DNA of 14,859 nucleotides from positions 1 to 14,859 of the forward strand of contig JAKPAR010000260.1 in assembly GCA_029779375.1 (NCBI GenBank), read 5' to 3'. Shown here piece by piece: positions 7,419 to 14,859 of the stretch. A program made the translations under genes and the position numbers. Position 1 is the first letter of the stretch. Each line of letters begins with the position of its first letter. The notes beneath the pieces were generated by a model. The model saw nothing but the letters and a program-made list of their open reading frames with translations. It ran no database searches and was not told the origin of the DNA. This stretch comes from Bacillota bacterium (lineage in GTDB: Bacteria; Bacillota; Clostridia; Tissierellales; Sporanaerobacteraceae).

Positions 7419-9004
7419 ACTGCATCAAGACCTTTCTGCTTTTTCTTTTCTATATTGAGTTTATGATGGCAAGCTACAAAATGTCCAGGACGAGCCTCTT
7501 CCCATTCTGGTACAACCATTTTACATATATCAGTAGCATATTTACAACGAGTATGAAATTTACATCCAGAAGGTGGTTTAATAGGGCTTGGAACATCACC
7601 TTCAAGAATTTGAATTTCTCTATCGTCATCAACATCAGTAGTAGGTATTGCCAAAAGAAGTGCTTCAGTATATGGATGCATAGGGTGTTCATAAAGTTCT
7701 TCAGTTTCTGCCAGTTCTATGATATTGCCAACATACATAACTCCCACTCTATCACTTATATATTTAATGACACTTAAATCATGAGAAATAAATAAATAAG
7801 TCAAGTTTTCCTGTTTCTTTAAATCTAGCAACAGATTCAATATTTGAGATTGAATAGATACATCCAGTGCAGATACAGCTTCATCACACACAATAAATTT
7901 TGGATTTAATGCTATAGAACGAGCTATTCCTATACGTTGCCTTTGCCCTCCAGAAAATTGATGAGGATAGCGATGAACAAAATAAGGGGCTAATCCACAA
8001 TTGTCCATAGTTTTTAAAATATAATTCTGTACATTTTTGTCCTTTTTTGCAAATATCTTATGAGAATACAAGCCTTCAGATATTATCTGTCCTACAGTAA
8101 GCCTTGGATTCAAAGAAGAATAAGGGTCTTGAAATATAAGTTGTAAGTCCTTTCTAAGAAGTCTCATTTCTTCTTCGGTTAATTTAGCAAGGTTAATACC
8201 TTTATCTCTATAGGCTTCGTGCTTTTCAAAATCTGGATGATCTCTATATTTATCTAACATTTTTTGAATATCTGTGTTGATACTATTTAAAGCTTTTTCA
8301 ATTTTAGCAAGTTCATTTTCCATATTTTTAATTGTAGCTAAATACTTGTTAGTTTCATTTTCAATATCTTTTTGAGATTTGCCTTGCTCTTTCAACAAAG
8401 ATTTAGCTGCTTCCATTTCTATTCTTGTTTCATTTATTTTATTTTTAAGTTTTCGTGTTTCTATAGCATAATTGTGCTGTTTCATTAAAATATCCGATAC
8501 AGGATTTAAATCTTCAGCTACCATAAATCCTCCAATCAATTGAGCTAAATCAAGATATAAAAGTCTAGCCTCTTTTTCAGCTAAACGAAGTTTTTCTAAA
8601 GTACGATATTTTTCAGGACCTTCTTCTAAACTATCATATATTTTTTGAATATCCTTTTGCTTTTTTTCTAATTCTCTCAACTTATGACGTTGTGAAGACA
8701 AATTCTTCAAGGTATCTAATACATATTTTGGTGCAAAATCATCAATATCCCTACCATAATATATAGTTCGACCATCAGTTTGGTCGTACAATTGCAAAAG
8801 AGTTCTGCCCAATGTAGATTTTCCGCATCCGCTTTCTCCTACTAGGCCCAAGGTTTCACCTTCATAGATATCTAGAGTAATGTCTTCATTAGCTTTTACA
8901 TACAATTGCTCAGAATTAAATACAGATTTTTTCTTTAGAGGAAAATATTTTTTCAAATTTTCCACACGAATTAATACTTTTTTATCTTTCTTATTTTCAA
9001 GCAT
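7415..9004 (-). CDS. oppF: Oligopeptide ABC importer ATPase OppF with a coiled-coil insertion
   Basis: A 529-residue cytoplasmic ATPase that powers the OppBC permease. ABC motifs are complete: Walker A GESGCGKST (56-64), Q-loop IFQDPYSSLNPR (Q292), signature FSGGQRQR (350-357), Walker B IVCDEAVSALD (D374, E375) and H-loop ISHD (H408). The C-terminal oligopeptide-transporter extension has cysteines 481, 487, 494 and 512, in the CX5CX6C...C arrangement that binds an iron-sulfur cluster in some Opp/Dpp ATPases. Ordinary OppF is about 310-350 residues. The extra length is a block at about 95-275 between Walker A and the Q-loop, mostly charged helix and likely coiled coil. The frame is unbroken and every catalytic motif is present, so this is not a faulty fusion. 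The start has AGAGGTGAG just upstream and overlaps the oppD end by 8 bases. It probably pairs with OppD as the two nucleotide-binding subunits; the substrate could be peptides in general. Confidence 0.92.
   Translation of the reverse strand: MLENKKDKKVLIRVENLKKYFPLKKKSVFNSEQLYVKANEDITLDIYEGETLGLVGESGCGKSTLGRTLLQLYDQTDGRTIYYGRDIDDFAPKYVLDTLKNLSSQRHKLRELEKKQKDIQKIYDSLEEGPEKYRTLEKLRLAEKEARLLYLDLAQLIGGFMVAEDLNPVSDILMKQHNYAIETRKLKNKINETRIEMEAAKSLLKEQGKSQKDIENETNKYLATIKNMENELAKIEKALNSINTDIQKMLDKYRDHPDFEKHEAYRDKGINLAKLTEEEMRLLRKDLQLIFQDPYSSLNPRLTVGQIISEGLYSHKIFAKKDKNVQNYILKTMDNCGLAPYFVHRYPHQFSGGQRQRIGIARSIALNPKFIVCDEAVSALDVSIQSQILNLLLDLKKQENLTYLFISHDLSVIKYISDRVGVMYVGNIIELAETEELYEHPMHPYTEALLLAIPTTDVDDDREIQILEGDVPSPIKPPSGCKFHTRCKYATDICKMVVPEWEEARPGHFVACHHKLNIEKKKQKGLDAV
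8180..8722 (-). other. Coiled-coil insertion inside OppF
   Basis: This segment encodes OppF residues of about 95-275. It consists of a first charged helical stretch (about 97-150), a short less polar stretch (about 151-180, including LIGGFMVAEDLNP), and a second longer helical stretch (about 181-255) leading into the LTEEEMRLLRKDLQLIFQ lead-up to the Q-loop. The pattern suggests two antiparallel coiled-coil arms protruding from the nucleotide-binding domain into the cytoplasm. Boundaries are estimated by comparison with the neighbouring OppD, which lacks the block. Confidence 0.8.
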
Positions 9005-9989
9005 TAGCTCTCACCTCTTTCTGTGGATAAAAGCAACGGATTAGATGTTCTTTTTCTACTTCTATCAAATCAGGTTCTTCTTTTTCACATCTGACCGTAG
9101 CATATTTGCATCTAGGAGCAAATTTACAACCTACAGGCAATTTTAAAGGATGAGGGACTGCTCCTGGAATTGCATCTAAACGAACTCCCGGAGGAGTATC
9201 TAATCTAGGAATTGATGTCAACAATCCTTCAGTATATGGATGAGAGTAAGAGGTATTCTTTCCAAATATAGTTCTTACAGGTGCGTTTTCCACTACTTGA
9301 CCACAGTACATTACAGCCACATCATCAGCCATTTTATTTATAACACCTAGATCATGAGTAATAAATAAAATAGAAGTATCAATTTTAGATTTCAATTCAT
9401 TCATCAATTTCAAAATTTGTGCTTGAATAGTTACATCCAGTGCAGTTGTAGGTTCATCTGCAATCAGAAGTTTTGGAACACATGCAAGAGCCATAGCTAT
9501 CATAACTCTTTGTCTCATGCCCCCTGAAAGTTGATGAGGATACTGTTTAGCAACATCTTCTGGATTTGGTATTTTAACCATATGAAGCATTTCAACTACT
9601 TTTTTAGCTGCTTCTTGTTTATTCATTGCTTGGTGAATCATAAGAGGTTCGGATATTTGTTTTTCAACAGTAAATACAGGATTTAAAGATGTCATAGGTT
9701 CTTGAAAAATAACAGAGATATCATTTCCCCTTATTCCTGTCATTTCATCCATAGGAACGTCTACTAGATTTTTTCCATCAAACCAAATTTCACCACTAGC
9801 TATATATCCATTTCCATCTAAAAGCTTTATAATGCTCATTGCTGAAACACTTTTTCCACAACCACTTTCACCTACAAGGCCAAGGGTCTTGCCAGCTTCA
9901 ATACTATAAGAAACATCGTTTACTGCCTTTACGATGCCTTTTTTTGTTGTAAAATAAGTATGCAAATTCTTAACTTCTAACAAAGCCAT
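8997..9989 (-). CDS. oppD: Oligopeptide ABC importer ATPase OppD
   Basis: A 330-residue ATPase of normal length for the Opp/DppD family. Motifs in order are Walker A GESGCGKSV (40-48), Q-loop IFQEPMTSLNP (Q96), signature LSGGMRQR (154-161), Walker B LLIADEPTTALD (D178, E179) and H-loop ITHD (H212). The C-terminal extension carries cysteines 288, 294, 301 and 319, the same CX5CX6C...C spacing as in OppF, which matches the iron-sulfur cluster site known from some DppD/OppD structures. It works at the inner membrane face with OppF to drive peptide uptake through OppB/OppC. The start ATG at 9989 is preceded by GGGGGA, 12 bases after the oppC stop, and its end overlaps oppF by 8 bases. Nothing is missing or inserted. 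Whether the substrate is di-, tri- or longer peptides cannot be told from this gene. Confidence 0.95.
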   Translation of the reverse strand: MALLEVKNLHTYFTTKKGIVKAVNDVSYSIEAGKTLGLVGESGCGKSVSAMSIIKLLDGNGYIASGEIWFDGKNLVDVPMDEMTGIRGNDISVIFQEPMTSLNPVFTVEKQISEPLMIHQAMNKQEAAKKVVEMLHMVKIPNPEDVAKQYPHQLSGGMRQRVMIAMALACVPKLLIADEPTTALDVTIQAQILKLMNELKSKIDTSILFITHDLGVINKMADDVAVMYCGQVVENAPVRTIFGKNTSYSHPYTEGLLTSIPRLDTPPGVRLDAIPGAVPHPLKLPVGCKFAPRCKYATVRCEKEEPDLIEVEKEHLIRCFYPQKEVRANA

Positions 9990-10001
9990 TTAATTTTCCC
10001 C

Positions 10002-11840
10002 CTAACGTTCTTGAGATTTTGGATCAATTGCATCTCGTAAGCCATCGCCTATTGAGTTAATAGAAACTACACTTATACTCAATACAATAGAAGCAAAAAC
10101 CCATCTCCACCAATAATTTTGAATAACTATACTATTATTTGCTCCATACAACATATTGCCCCAGGTTGGTAGAGGAGCTTGCACGCCAAATCCTAAATAA
10201 GATAAAGTGGCTTCAGTCAACATACTACTTGCAAAAGATAATGTAGCCGAGACAATAATTACTGATATCACATTTGGTAAAATGTGTTTAAATATGATAT
10301 TTTTTCGTTTAACACCAAGAGATTTTGCAGCAATTACATATTCTTGTTCACGAACTGATAGAACTTGTGCACGAACCAATCTTTGAAGTCCTGGCCATGA
10401 CAGTAGTCCTAAAATAATCATAATCAGCACAACTCTTTCTCTTGATGACATAGCATTTCCAATTAGAGCTGATAAAATCATTGCAAAAGGTAAAAATGGC
10501 AAAGAAGCTACCATCTCTGATATTCTCTGTAGAACCATATCAACTTTTCCTCCAAAGAAACCAGATATGCCACCTATAATTACACCAATAATTGTGGAAA
10601 TGATTACAGCAACAGCACCTATTGTTATAGACATACGTCCACCATTTAATAGTCTTGTAAATATATCTCTACCTAATTCATCACTTCCAAAGGGATATCC
10701 TTTTAATCCCCAAGTTAGAACTTTACCTTTTGTAGTGACTGCATAATTTTGATAAAATCCAGTATAAACTTTGGATATTTTTGCTTCAGAAATTTTCTTG
10801 GGAATAGTTGATTGCTTGTAGCAATTTGAACCCCAAGAGATAACTTCACCATTTTCAGTCACTGCAGTATAGTGATAACTTCCTCCTTGTATAGATATTA
10901 TTTTATCTTTTACTTCTGGTATTTTGTTTTCATCTCGTGAAGTAATATTTCCCCATATAAATACCTTTCCTTCATCATTTAGACTAGCTACAGTAGAAGC
11001 AGTAGCAGCTATATCCACTACATTTCCCATATTTTTAGGTATATTGGTATAAGAATTTATCTGAGTTCCAAGATGAACTACTTGTCCATCAAAGGTCAGT
11101 CCAATCAATGTATCAGAAGTAGTTATTACTTTTTTCAATTGACCTTGATAAGGGTGAAATTCGTTGAAATCATTGTTTGTAGAGTTGCCTAAATAATATA
11201 AATAGCCATCTTCAGTGAGGATACATGAATTTTGGTATCCAGCAGCAATATCTACAATTTTTTTATCACGGATTAATTCAACTGGAATAGATGTTTGTTT
11301 TTGACGATTATTTCCCCATGCAAATAGCTTTCCCTCATCATTTAAAGCTAGTGCATGATCAAATCCAGCAGCGATTTTCACGACTTTTCCCATATTGGCT
11401 GGAATATCCTTTAAATCAACATTTTTGTTTATCTTTGTTTTTCCCCAAATATATACCTTGCCATCTGTAGACACACCTATACTAAATGTAGGACCAATAG
11501 CAATTTGTTCAACTTTTCCATCTAAATCTTGTGGAATTTTCATAAGGTCAAGCCCGGGGGCTACATTTTGCTGAGTAGTTTCGGAAAAAGACAAATCAAT
11601 AGGTACTACTAATGGTCCAATCAAAACTATGACAAATATCACTAAAAATACAGTTAGAGCTGTCATAGCAACTTTATCGCTTTTAAATGAAGAAAGAACA
11701 GATTGCCAAGGACTTTGAATATCTTCCTCTTCAAGCATTGTCATTTTTTCTTTTCCGCCAAAGAGATTTATAAACATAAGATGACAAAAAGACTTTTTCT
11801 TCTTATCTTTCTTTTTATTACTAATTTGTTTTGTATCCAT
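10002..11840 (-). CDS. oppC: Oligopeptide ABC importer permease OppC with inserted seven-repeat RCC1 propeller
   Basis: A 612-residue permease, about twice the usual 300. The N-terminal 55 residues are cytoplasmic, first Lys-rich and then acidic. Membrane helix 1 is at about 59-80. Next, where a normal OppC has a short outer loop before GTDELGRD, comes a block of about 270 residues with seven RCC1-type repeats (about 110-378). The normal permease resumes at YPFGSDELGRDIF (382-394), with further helices at about 404-428, 445-462, 468-484, 520-540 and 577-597. The EAA coupling loop, which docks on the ATPases, is at 500-522 (EYVIAAKSLG ... ILP). Both ends of the permease are intact around the insert in one uninterrupted frame, so this is a domain insertion and not two fused genes. 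AGGAGGAG upstream supports the start at 11840. OppC forms the channel with OppB. The insert should face outward and could contact the binding protein, the peptide or the cell wall; its function is unknown. Confidence 0.95.
   Translation of the reverse strand: MDTKQISNKKKDKKKKSFCHLMFINLFGGKEKMTMLEEEDIQSPWQSVLSSFKSDKVAMTALTVFLVIFVIVLIGPLVVPIDLSFSETTQQNVAPGLDLMKIPQDLDGKVEQIAIGPTFSIGVSTDGKVYIWGKTKINKNVDLKDIPANMGKVVKIAAGFDHALALNDEGKLFAWGNNRQKQTSIPVELIRDKKIVDIAAGYQNSCILTEDGYLYYLGNSTNNDFNEFHPYQGQLKKVITTSDTLIGLTFDGQVVHLGTQINSYTNIPKNMGNVVDIAATASTVASLNDEGKVFIWGNITSRDENKIPEVKDKIISIQGGSYHYTAVTENGEVISWGSNCYKQSTIPKKISEAKISKVYTGFYQNYAVTTKGKVLTWGLKGYPFGSDELGRDIFTRLLNGGRMSITIGAVAVIISTIIGVIIGGISGFFGGKVDMVLQRISEMVASLPFLPFAMILSALIGNAMSSRERVVLIMIILGLLSWPGLQRLVRAQVLSVREQEYVIAAKSLGVKRKNIIFKHILPNVISVIIVSATLSFASSMLTEATLSYLGFGVQAPLPTWGNMLYGANNSIVIQNYWWRWVFASIVLSISVVSINSIGDGLRDAIDPKSQER
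10707..11513 (-). other. Seven RCC1-type repeats within OppC (predicted beta-propeller)
   Basis: OppC residues 110-378 contain seven copies of the pattern V-x-I-A-A-G-x-x-x-x-x-A-L-x-x-D/E-G-K-V-x-x-W-G. They begin at about residues 110, 153, 195, 235, 274, 314 and 355, a spacing of about 40. Linkers often contain IPxxM or IPxxI. Copies 2 and 6 are closest to the consensus (IAAGFDHALALNDEGKLFAW; IQGGSYHYTAVTENGEVISW). Copy 4 is the most divergent, with no aromatic before the final glycine. Seven is the blade number of RCC1 itself, so a closed propeller is likely. The copies differ from each other at many positions, so the array is not a recent tandem duplication. Confidence 0.9.
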
Positions 11841-11858
11841 AAAAATTATCTCCTCCTG

Positions 11859-12845
11859 CTATTGATCTATTCTGACACGGGGATCTACAAATCCATAACT
11901 TATATCAGTGACTAAATTGCTTAAAAGAGCTATTATGATATAGAACAGTTGTATTGCCAGTGCTACATTGTAGTCTTGATTGTTTAATGCATTGATATAG
12001 AAGTTTCCCATGCCATGTAAATTGAACATTCTTTCAATAACTAATGAACCCGAAAATACACTCATAATCCATGCTATAATTAAGGTAATAACAGGAAGAA
12101 GTGCATTCTTCCATGCATGAGAGTAAATAACCACTTTTTCTTTTAAGCCTTTTGCTCTAGCTGTCTTTATATAATCCATACTTAAAGCATCTATCATTGC
12201 TGCTCTTACGTATCTTGTGACGCCAGCCAAAGAAGTTACAACTAATATGATTATAGGCAGTGACAAGTGATACATAATATCCAGAAAACGTTCAAATTCT
12301 GTTCCCTTAAAATTAGGAGTAGTCATTCCGCTAACTGGAAACCATTGCAGTTTTACTGCAAAAATGAAAATAAACAACAATCCTGTAATGAATATAGGAA
12401 CACTGTAGCCAACTACAGTTAAAACTTGTATAGTTTTATCAAATCCAGAATGTTTCTTTACAGCAGTACGAATTCCCAAAGGAATGGTTATGAGAAGGAC
12501 TAAAGCTATAACAAATATATTTATAAATACGGTATTTTTTAAAGGTACTGTTACCACATCTTTAACTGGTTGCTTATAAACAGAGGACATACCAAAATCA
12601 CCTTTTAAAATACCTTTCATCCATTTTCCATATCTTATGATAGGAGGGTCATCTAAACCAAGTTGTTTTCTTGCTTGTGCATATCTAAATTGGTATTCTT
12701 CTGGCGTTAAAGTATCTTTTATGGGTTCTAGCTGAGCTCTAGCTGGGTCACCAGGGATTAAATTGTATAAGAAAAATAGAACAAGAGACATGACAAGAAA
12801 CACAAATATCATATATAAAATTCTTTTACAAATATATTTAACCAT
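11859..12845 (-). CDS. oppB: Oligopeptide ABC importer permease OppB
   Basis: A 328-residue inner-membrane permease of normal family length. Helix 1 (about 8-29) is followed by the hallmark IPGDPA (30-35) and the outer-loop motif GDFGMS (82-87). Further helices lie at about 105-127, 138-166, 190-213, 250-270 and 293-315. The EAA coupling loop is at 224-251 (DYIKTARAKGL ... NALLP), and the C-terminus ends in DPRVRI as is usual for OppB/DppB. It pairs with OppC to form the translocation pore and docks on the OppD/OppF ATPases through the EAA loop. The start ATG at 12845 has AAGGAAGG seven to eight bases upstream. Its stop lies 18 bases before the oppC start, next to the oppC ribosome site. Unlike OppC, it carries no extra domain. 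Confidence 0.95.
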   Translation of the reverse strand: MVKYICKRILYMIFVFLVMSLVLFFLYNLIPGDPARAQLEPIKDTLTPEEYQFRYAQARKQLGLDDPPIIRYGKWMKGILKGDFGMSSVYKQPVKDVVTVPLKNTVFINIFVIALVLLITIPLGIRTAVKKHSGFDKTIQVLTVVGYSVPIFITGLLFIFIFAVKLQWFPVSGMTTPNFKGTEFERFLDIMYHLSLPIIILVVTSLAGVTRYVRAAMIDALSMDYIKTARAKGLKEKVVIYSHAWKNALLPVITLIIAWIMSVFSGSLVIERMFNLHGMGNFYINALNNQDYNVALAIQLFYIIIALLSNLVTDISYGFVDPRVRIDQ

Positions 12846-12992
12846 TTTATTACCTTCCTTATCCTAAATTTTCAATCTACTATTGTTTCAATTGTTAAAA
12901 ACATAAAATTTAGTACAATAAAGTGTTTGTAATTATGTAGAAATAGGGTATTTTCATACCCTATTTCCATCAGTCATTGTTTTAAAGAGTAA
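12846..12992. other. Non-coding gap between oppA and oppB
   Basis: These 147 bases hold the intercistronic hairpin (12940-12967) and the oppB ribosome site near the left edge. I looked for a sigma-A-type promoter for oppB in the roughly 90 AT-rich bases between them and found only poorly spaced candidates, so none is called. Confidence 0.6.
12940..12967 (-). terminator. Perfect 12-bp hairpin with GAAA loop after oppA
   Basis: GAAATAGGGTAT (12940-12951) and ATACCCTATTTC (12956-12967) are exact inverse complements. On the minus-strand transcript the loop reads GAAA, a stable GNRA tetraloop. No U-tract follows on that strand (CTACATAATT), so it is probably a leaky terminator or a 3'-end stabiliser that raises oppA mRNA above the downstream transporter mRNA, a common arrangement for binding-protein genes. 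The inverted repeat is certain; its function is inferred. Confidence 0.7.
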
Positions 12993-14859
12993 CTATTCTG
13001 TTACATATGAGTAAAGAATTGCGTCAGGTATTTTGATAAGGGAGTTCATATTGTAATTTTGAAGCTTATTGGTATAGAAGTCATGATATATATTTGAATA
13101 TAGTGGTATATCTGGCAACAATTCATTCCACCTAACAATAAAGTCCACAAATTTTTTCTTAAATCCATCTTTATCATCTGGATCTGTTAGAACCATTTCT
13201 TTTGCATATTTTTCTAGATCTTTGTCTATAATATGGTTGCTGTTTAATCCTTGTTTGATTAGATCTGGATCTGTTGTATAAGTTACGGAAAGGTCATATC
13301 TTGGTGTAAAACCAGTTCCTAAATTAAACATATGATAAGTAGGTACTCCATATTTAGCATCTTTAGATCCATCACGATATAAGTAATTCAACAACTCTCC
13401 AAAGGTCATAACAGTTTGATTGATTTTCATACCTGCACTAGCCACATCAGGATTTTCTTGCAATTTTATAACTAATAAGTCAGATACTTCATTTTGTTCA
13501 GTAGAAGCCCATTCTATAACAAGTGGCATCAATGTACCATCTTCTAGTTTTTTATAGCGGATACCTTCTTTATATTCATTTCCATTTTTATCATATATCC
13601 ATCCACTTTCTTCCAAAAGCGCAATTGCTTTTTCAGGGCTGTATGGATATTGATCTAATTTACTATTTAATTCAGCTTTTGTTTCTTGATAGAACCACAT
13701 AGCTTCACCATAAGGACCATTAACTACTGTACCAAATCCTCCAGTGAAAGCTTTAGCAAAATCATTTCTATCTATAAGATGGGCAATTGCTTTACGAACA
13801 TTGACATCTTCAGTAGGACCGTGGTCGCATATCAATTCCAATTTACCATATCCAGCACGAGGATATTCAGTAAAGCTATATCCACCTTTTTCCACAAGGT
13901 CAAGGCCTGCGTTGATTTCATCACCACTAGCCATACCAGACAACAAGTCAACTCCTCCTGTAGCTAATTCATCCATAGCTGTTTCGTTAGTTACTTTCTT
14001 ATATATAACTGTCTTAATCAATGGTTTTCTACCTTCATAGTTTCCAAGGAATTTGTCGTTTACTTCAAGAACTGCAGTTTTAGATGCTTCATCATAGCTT
14101 ACAACTTTATATGGTCCAGTTGAAGGATAGCTTTCAAATCTTGCTTTATTGATTCTTTCTTCAAAATTGTCTTTAGTGAAATTGTCAGAAAAATAACAGC
14201 CATTTCCATCGTCTTTAATTTCTACTGTGTCATCAGTCCAGAAAGACAATTTTAGAGGCGAAGCACTTACAAGAGTTAGTTCGAAAAAGTAAGGAATATT
14301 TTCTGCATCAATAGTAAACGCAAAAGTTTTTTCGTCAATTAAATTAACACCAATAAATTCTTTTGCATTTCCTGTTGAATATTCTTTCCAACCTTTGAGA
14401 TATTGACCACTAGTATTGTCTCCACCCATTTCACCAACTACAGGTGATGACCAGAACATATAGTCTGAAACATAATCAAGTGCTGTAATAGGGCTTCCAT
14501 CGTCATAAGTAAGACCATCTTTGATAGTAAAGGCATAGGTTTTAGAACCATCGTCGTTTTCTGTAACTTCATGTTTTTCTACTACGGTGTCATTGATTAA
14601 ATATTTGCCATCAAAAGTCATATCAACAGTGCCATATCCAGTAATAAAGTTATAAATATCATAGTCTGCTGCATTGTTTTGGAAATAAGGTTCCCAGTCG
14701 CCAGTCAATTCTGTCGTATTTCCAATAGTTATTTGCCCCGTAGGTTCAGTAGGTTCAGCATTTGTGTTTTCTTCTACTGGTTCTTCTTCAGTTTCTTCTT
14801 CACCAACAGTAGGATTTTCCTTTTTGCCACAAGCTGTAGTAAAGACAGTCAGTAGAAGT
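12993..14859 (-). CDS. oppA: Oligopeptide-binding lipoprotein OppA (5' end outside window)
   Basis: An extracytoplasmic solute-binding protein of family 5 (SBP_bac_5), with about 621 residues visible. The frame stays open to the window edge, so the TTG at 14706-14708 is not the start. The edge shows the end of a lipoprotein signal peptide: a hydrophobic run into FTTAC, with the lipobox cysteine at 14829-14831. An acidic, Pro/Thr-rich linker of about 30 residues follows (GEEETEEEPVEEN and onward), tethering the domain to the membrane. The body has family-typical stretches such as YAFTIKDGLTYDDGSPITA and later NVRKAIAHLIDRNDFAKAF. The mature protein is about 612 residues, rather long for the family. 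It should capture peptides outside the cell and deliver them to OppB/OppC. The genes for its transporter follow after a 147-base gap. Substrate preference cannot be read from the sequence; other family-5 ligands, such as nickel chelates, are possible but less likely beside OppBCDF. Confidence 0.92.
   Translation of the reverse strand, partial: LLLTVFTTACGKKENPTVGEEETEEEPVEENTNAEPTEPTGQITIGNTTELTGDWEPYFQNNAADYDIYNFITGYGTVDMTFDGKYLINDTVVEKHEVTENDDGSKTYAFTIKDGLTYDDGSPITALDYVSDYMFWSSPVVGEMGGDNTSGQYLKGWKEYSTGNAKEFIGVNLIDEKTFAFTIDAENIPYFFELTLVSASPLKLSFWTDDTVEIKDDGNGCYFSDNFTKDNFEERINKARFESYPSTGPYKVVSYDEASKTAVLEVNDKFLGNYEGRKPLIKTVIYKKVTNETAMDELATGGVDLLSGMASGDEINAGLDLVEKGGYSFTEYPRAGYGKLELICDHGPTEDVNVRKAIAHLIDRNDFAKAFTGGFGTVVNGPYGEAMWFYQETKAELNSKLDQYPYSPEKAIALLEESGWIYDKNGNEYKEGIRYKKLEDGTLMPLVIEWASTEQNEVSDLLVIKLQENPDVASAGMKINQTVMTFGELLNYLYRDGSKDAKYGVPTYHMFNLGTGFTPRYDLSVTYTTDPDLIKQGLNSNHIIDKDLEKYAKEMVLTDPDDKDGFKKKFVDFIVRWNELLPDIPLYSNIYHDFYTNKLQNYNMNSLIKIPDAILYSYVTE

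Noticed and set aside
7463..7777. Plus-strand open frame inside oppF (also 13686-14040 inside oppA)
   Set aside because: Antisense shadow of a well-supported ABC gene with no ribosome site or family resemblance.
10002..11840. Two separate genes joined by an assembly error in oppC
   Set aside because: The RCC1 block is internal and both permease ends are present in their normal order in one frame. A misjoin would not place a whole propeller neatly in an outer loop.
12846..12939. A dedicated promoter for oppB in the AT-rich gap
   Set aside because: TTGAAA- and TTGTAC-like boxes exist but no TATAAT-like partner is at 16-18 bases; AT-rich DNA gives such partial matches by chance.
14706..14708. 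TTG as the oppA start
   Set aside because: The frame continues upstream through a linker and a lipobox cysteine, so the true start is beyond the window.

Overview
The window is AT-rich and densely packed, with strong AGGAGG-type ribosome binding sites and nearly abutting genes. The protein families point to a low-GC Gram-positive anaerobe (Bacillota), probably Clostridia or Tissierellia. The lineage is inferred from style and protein resemblance, not from a marker gene. No rRNA, tRNA, transposon or CRISPR array was seen.

Left half (1-7135, + strand): a Wadjet-type SMC defence operon in the order jetD (3' part only), jetA, jetB, jetC. JetD supplies the TOPRIM nuclease end, with its acidic DxD motif visible. 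JetA is the probable kleisin, JetB the KITE-like winged-helix subunit (DUF6063-like), and JetC the large MukB-like SMC ATPase. In characterised Wadjet systems this complex recognises closed circular plasmid DNA, extrudes loops and cleaves it. Each of the three gene junctions leaves exactly one base between stop and ATG. JetC has altered head motifs: GGGKG in place of GxGKS/T, and LDN in place of LDE.

Middle (7136-7223): a short convergent intergenic region carrying a hairpin. It is a good intrinsic terminator for the minus-strand operon and a weaker one for jetC.

Right half (7224-14859, - strand): a complete oligopeptide (Opp/Dpp-type) ABC importer operon. Its order of transcription is oppA (lipoprotein, 5' end off the window), oppB, oppC, oppD, oppF and a 64-residue single-pass membrane protein coupled to oppF. 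A perfect 12-bp hairpin with a GAAA loop separates oppA from oppB.

The most unusual feature is OppC, which is twice the normal size. About 270 residues holding seven RCC1-type repeats (a predicted seven-bladed beta-propeller) are inserted in the loop between its first and second membrane helices, on the outer face of the cell. The partner ATPase OppF is also enlarged, with about 180 residues of mostly coiled coil between Walker A and the Q-loop, on the inner face. The transporter therefore has an elaboration on each side of the membrane. I know of no characterised peptide importer with this architecture.
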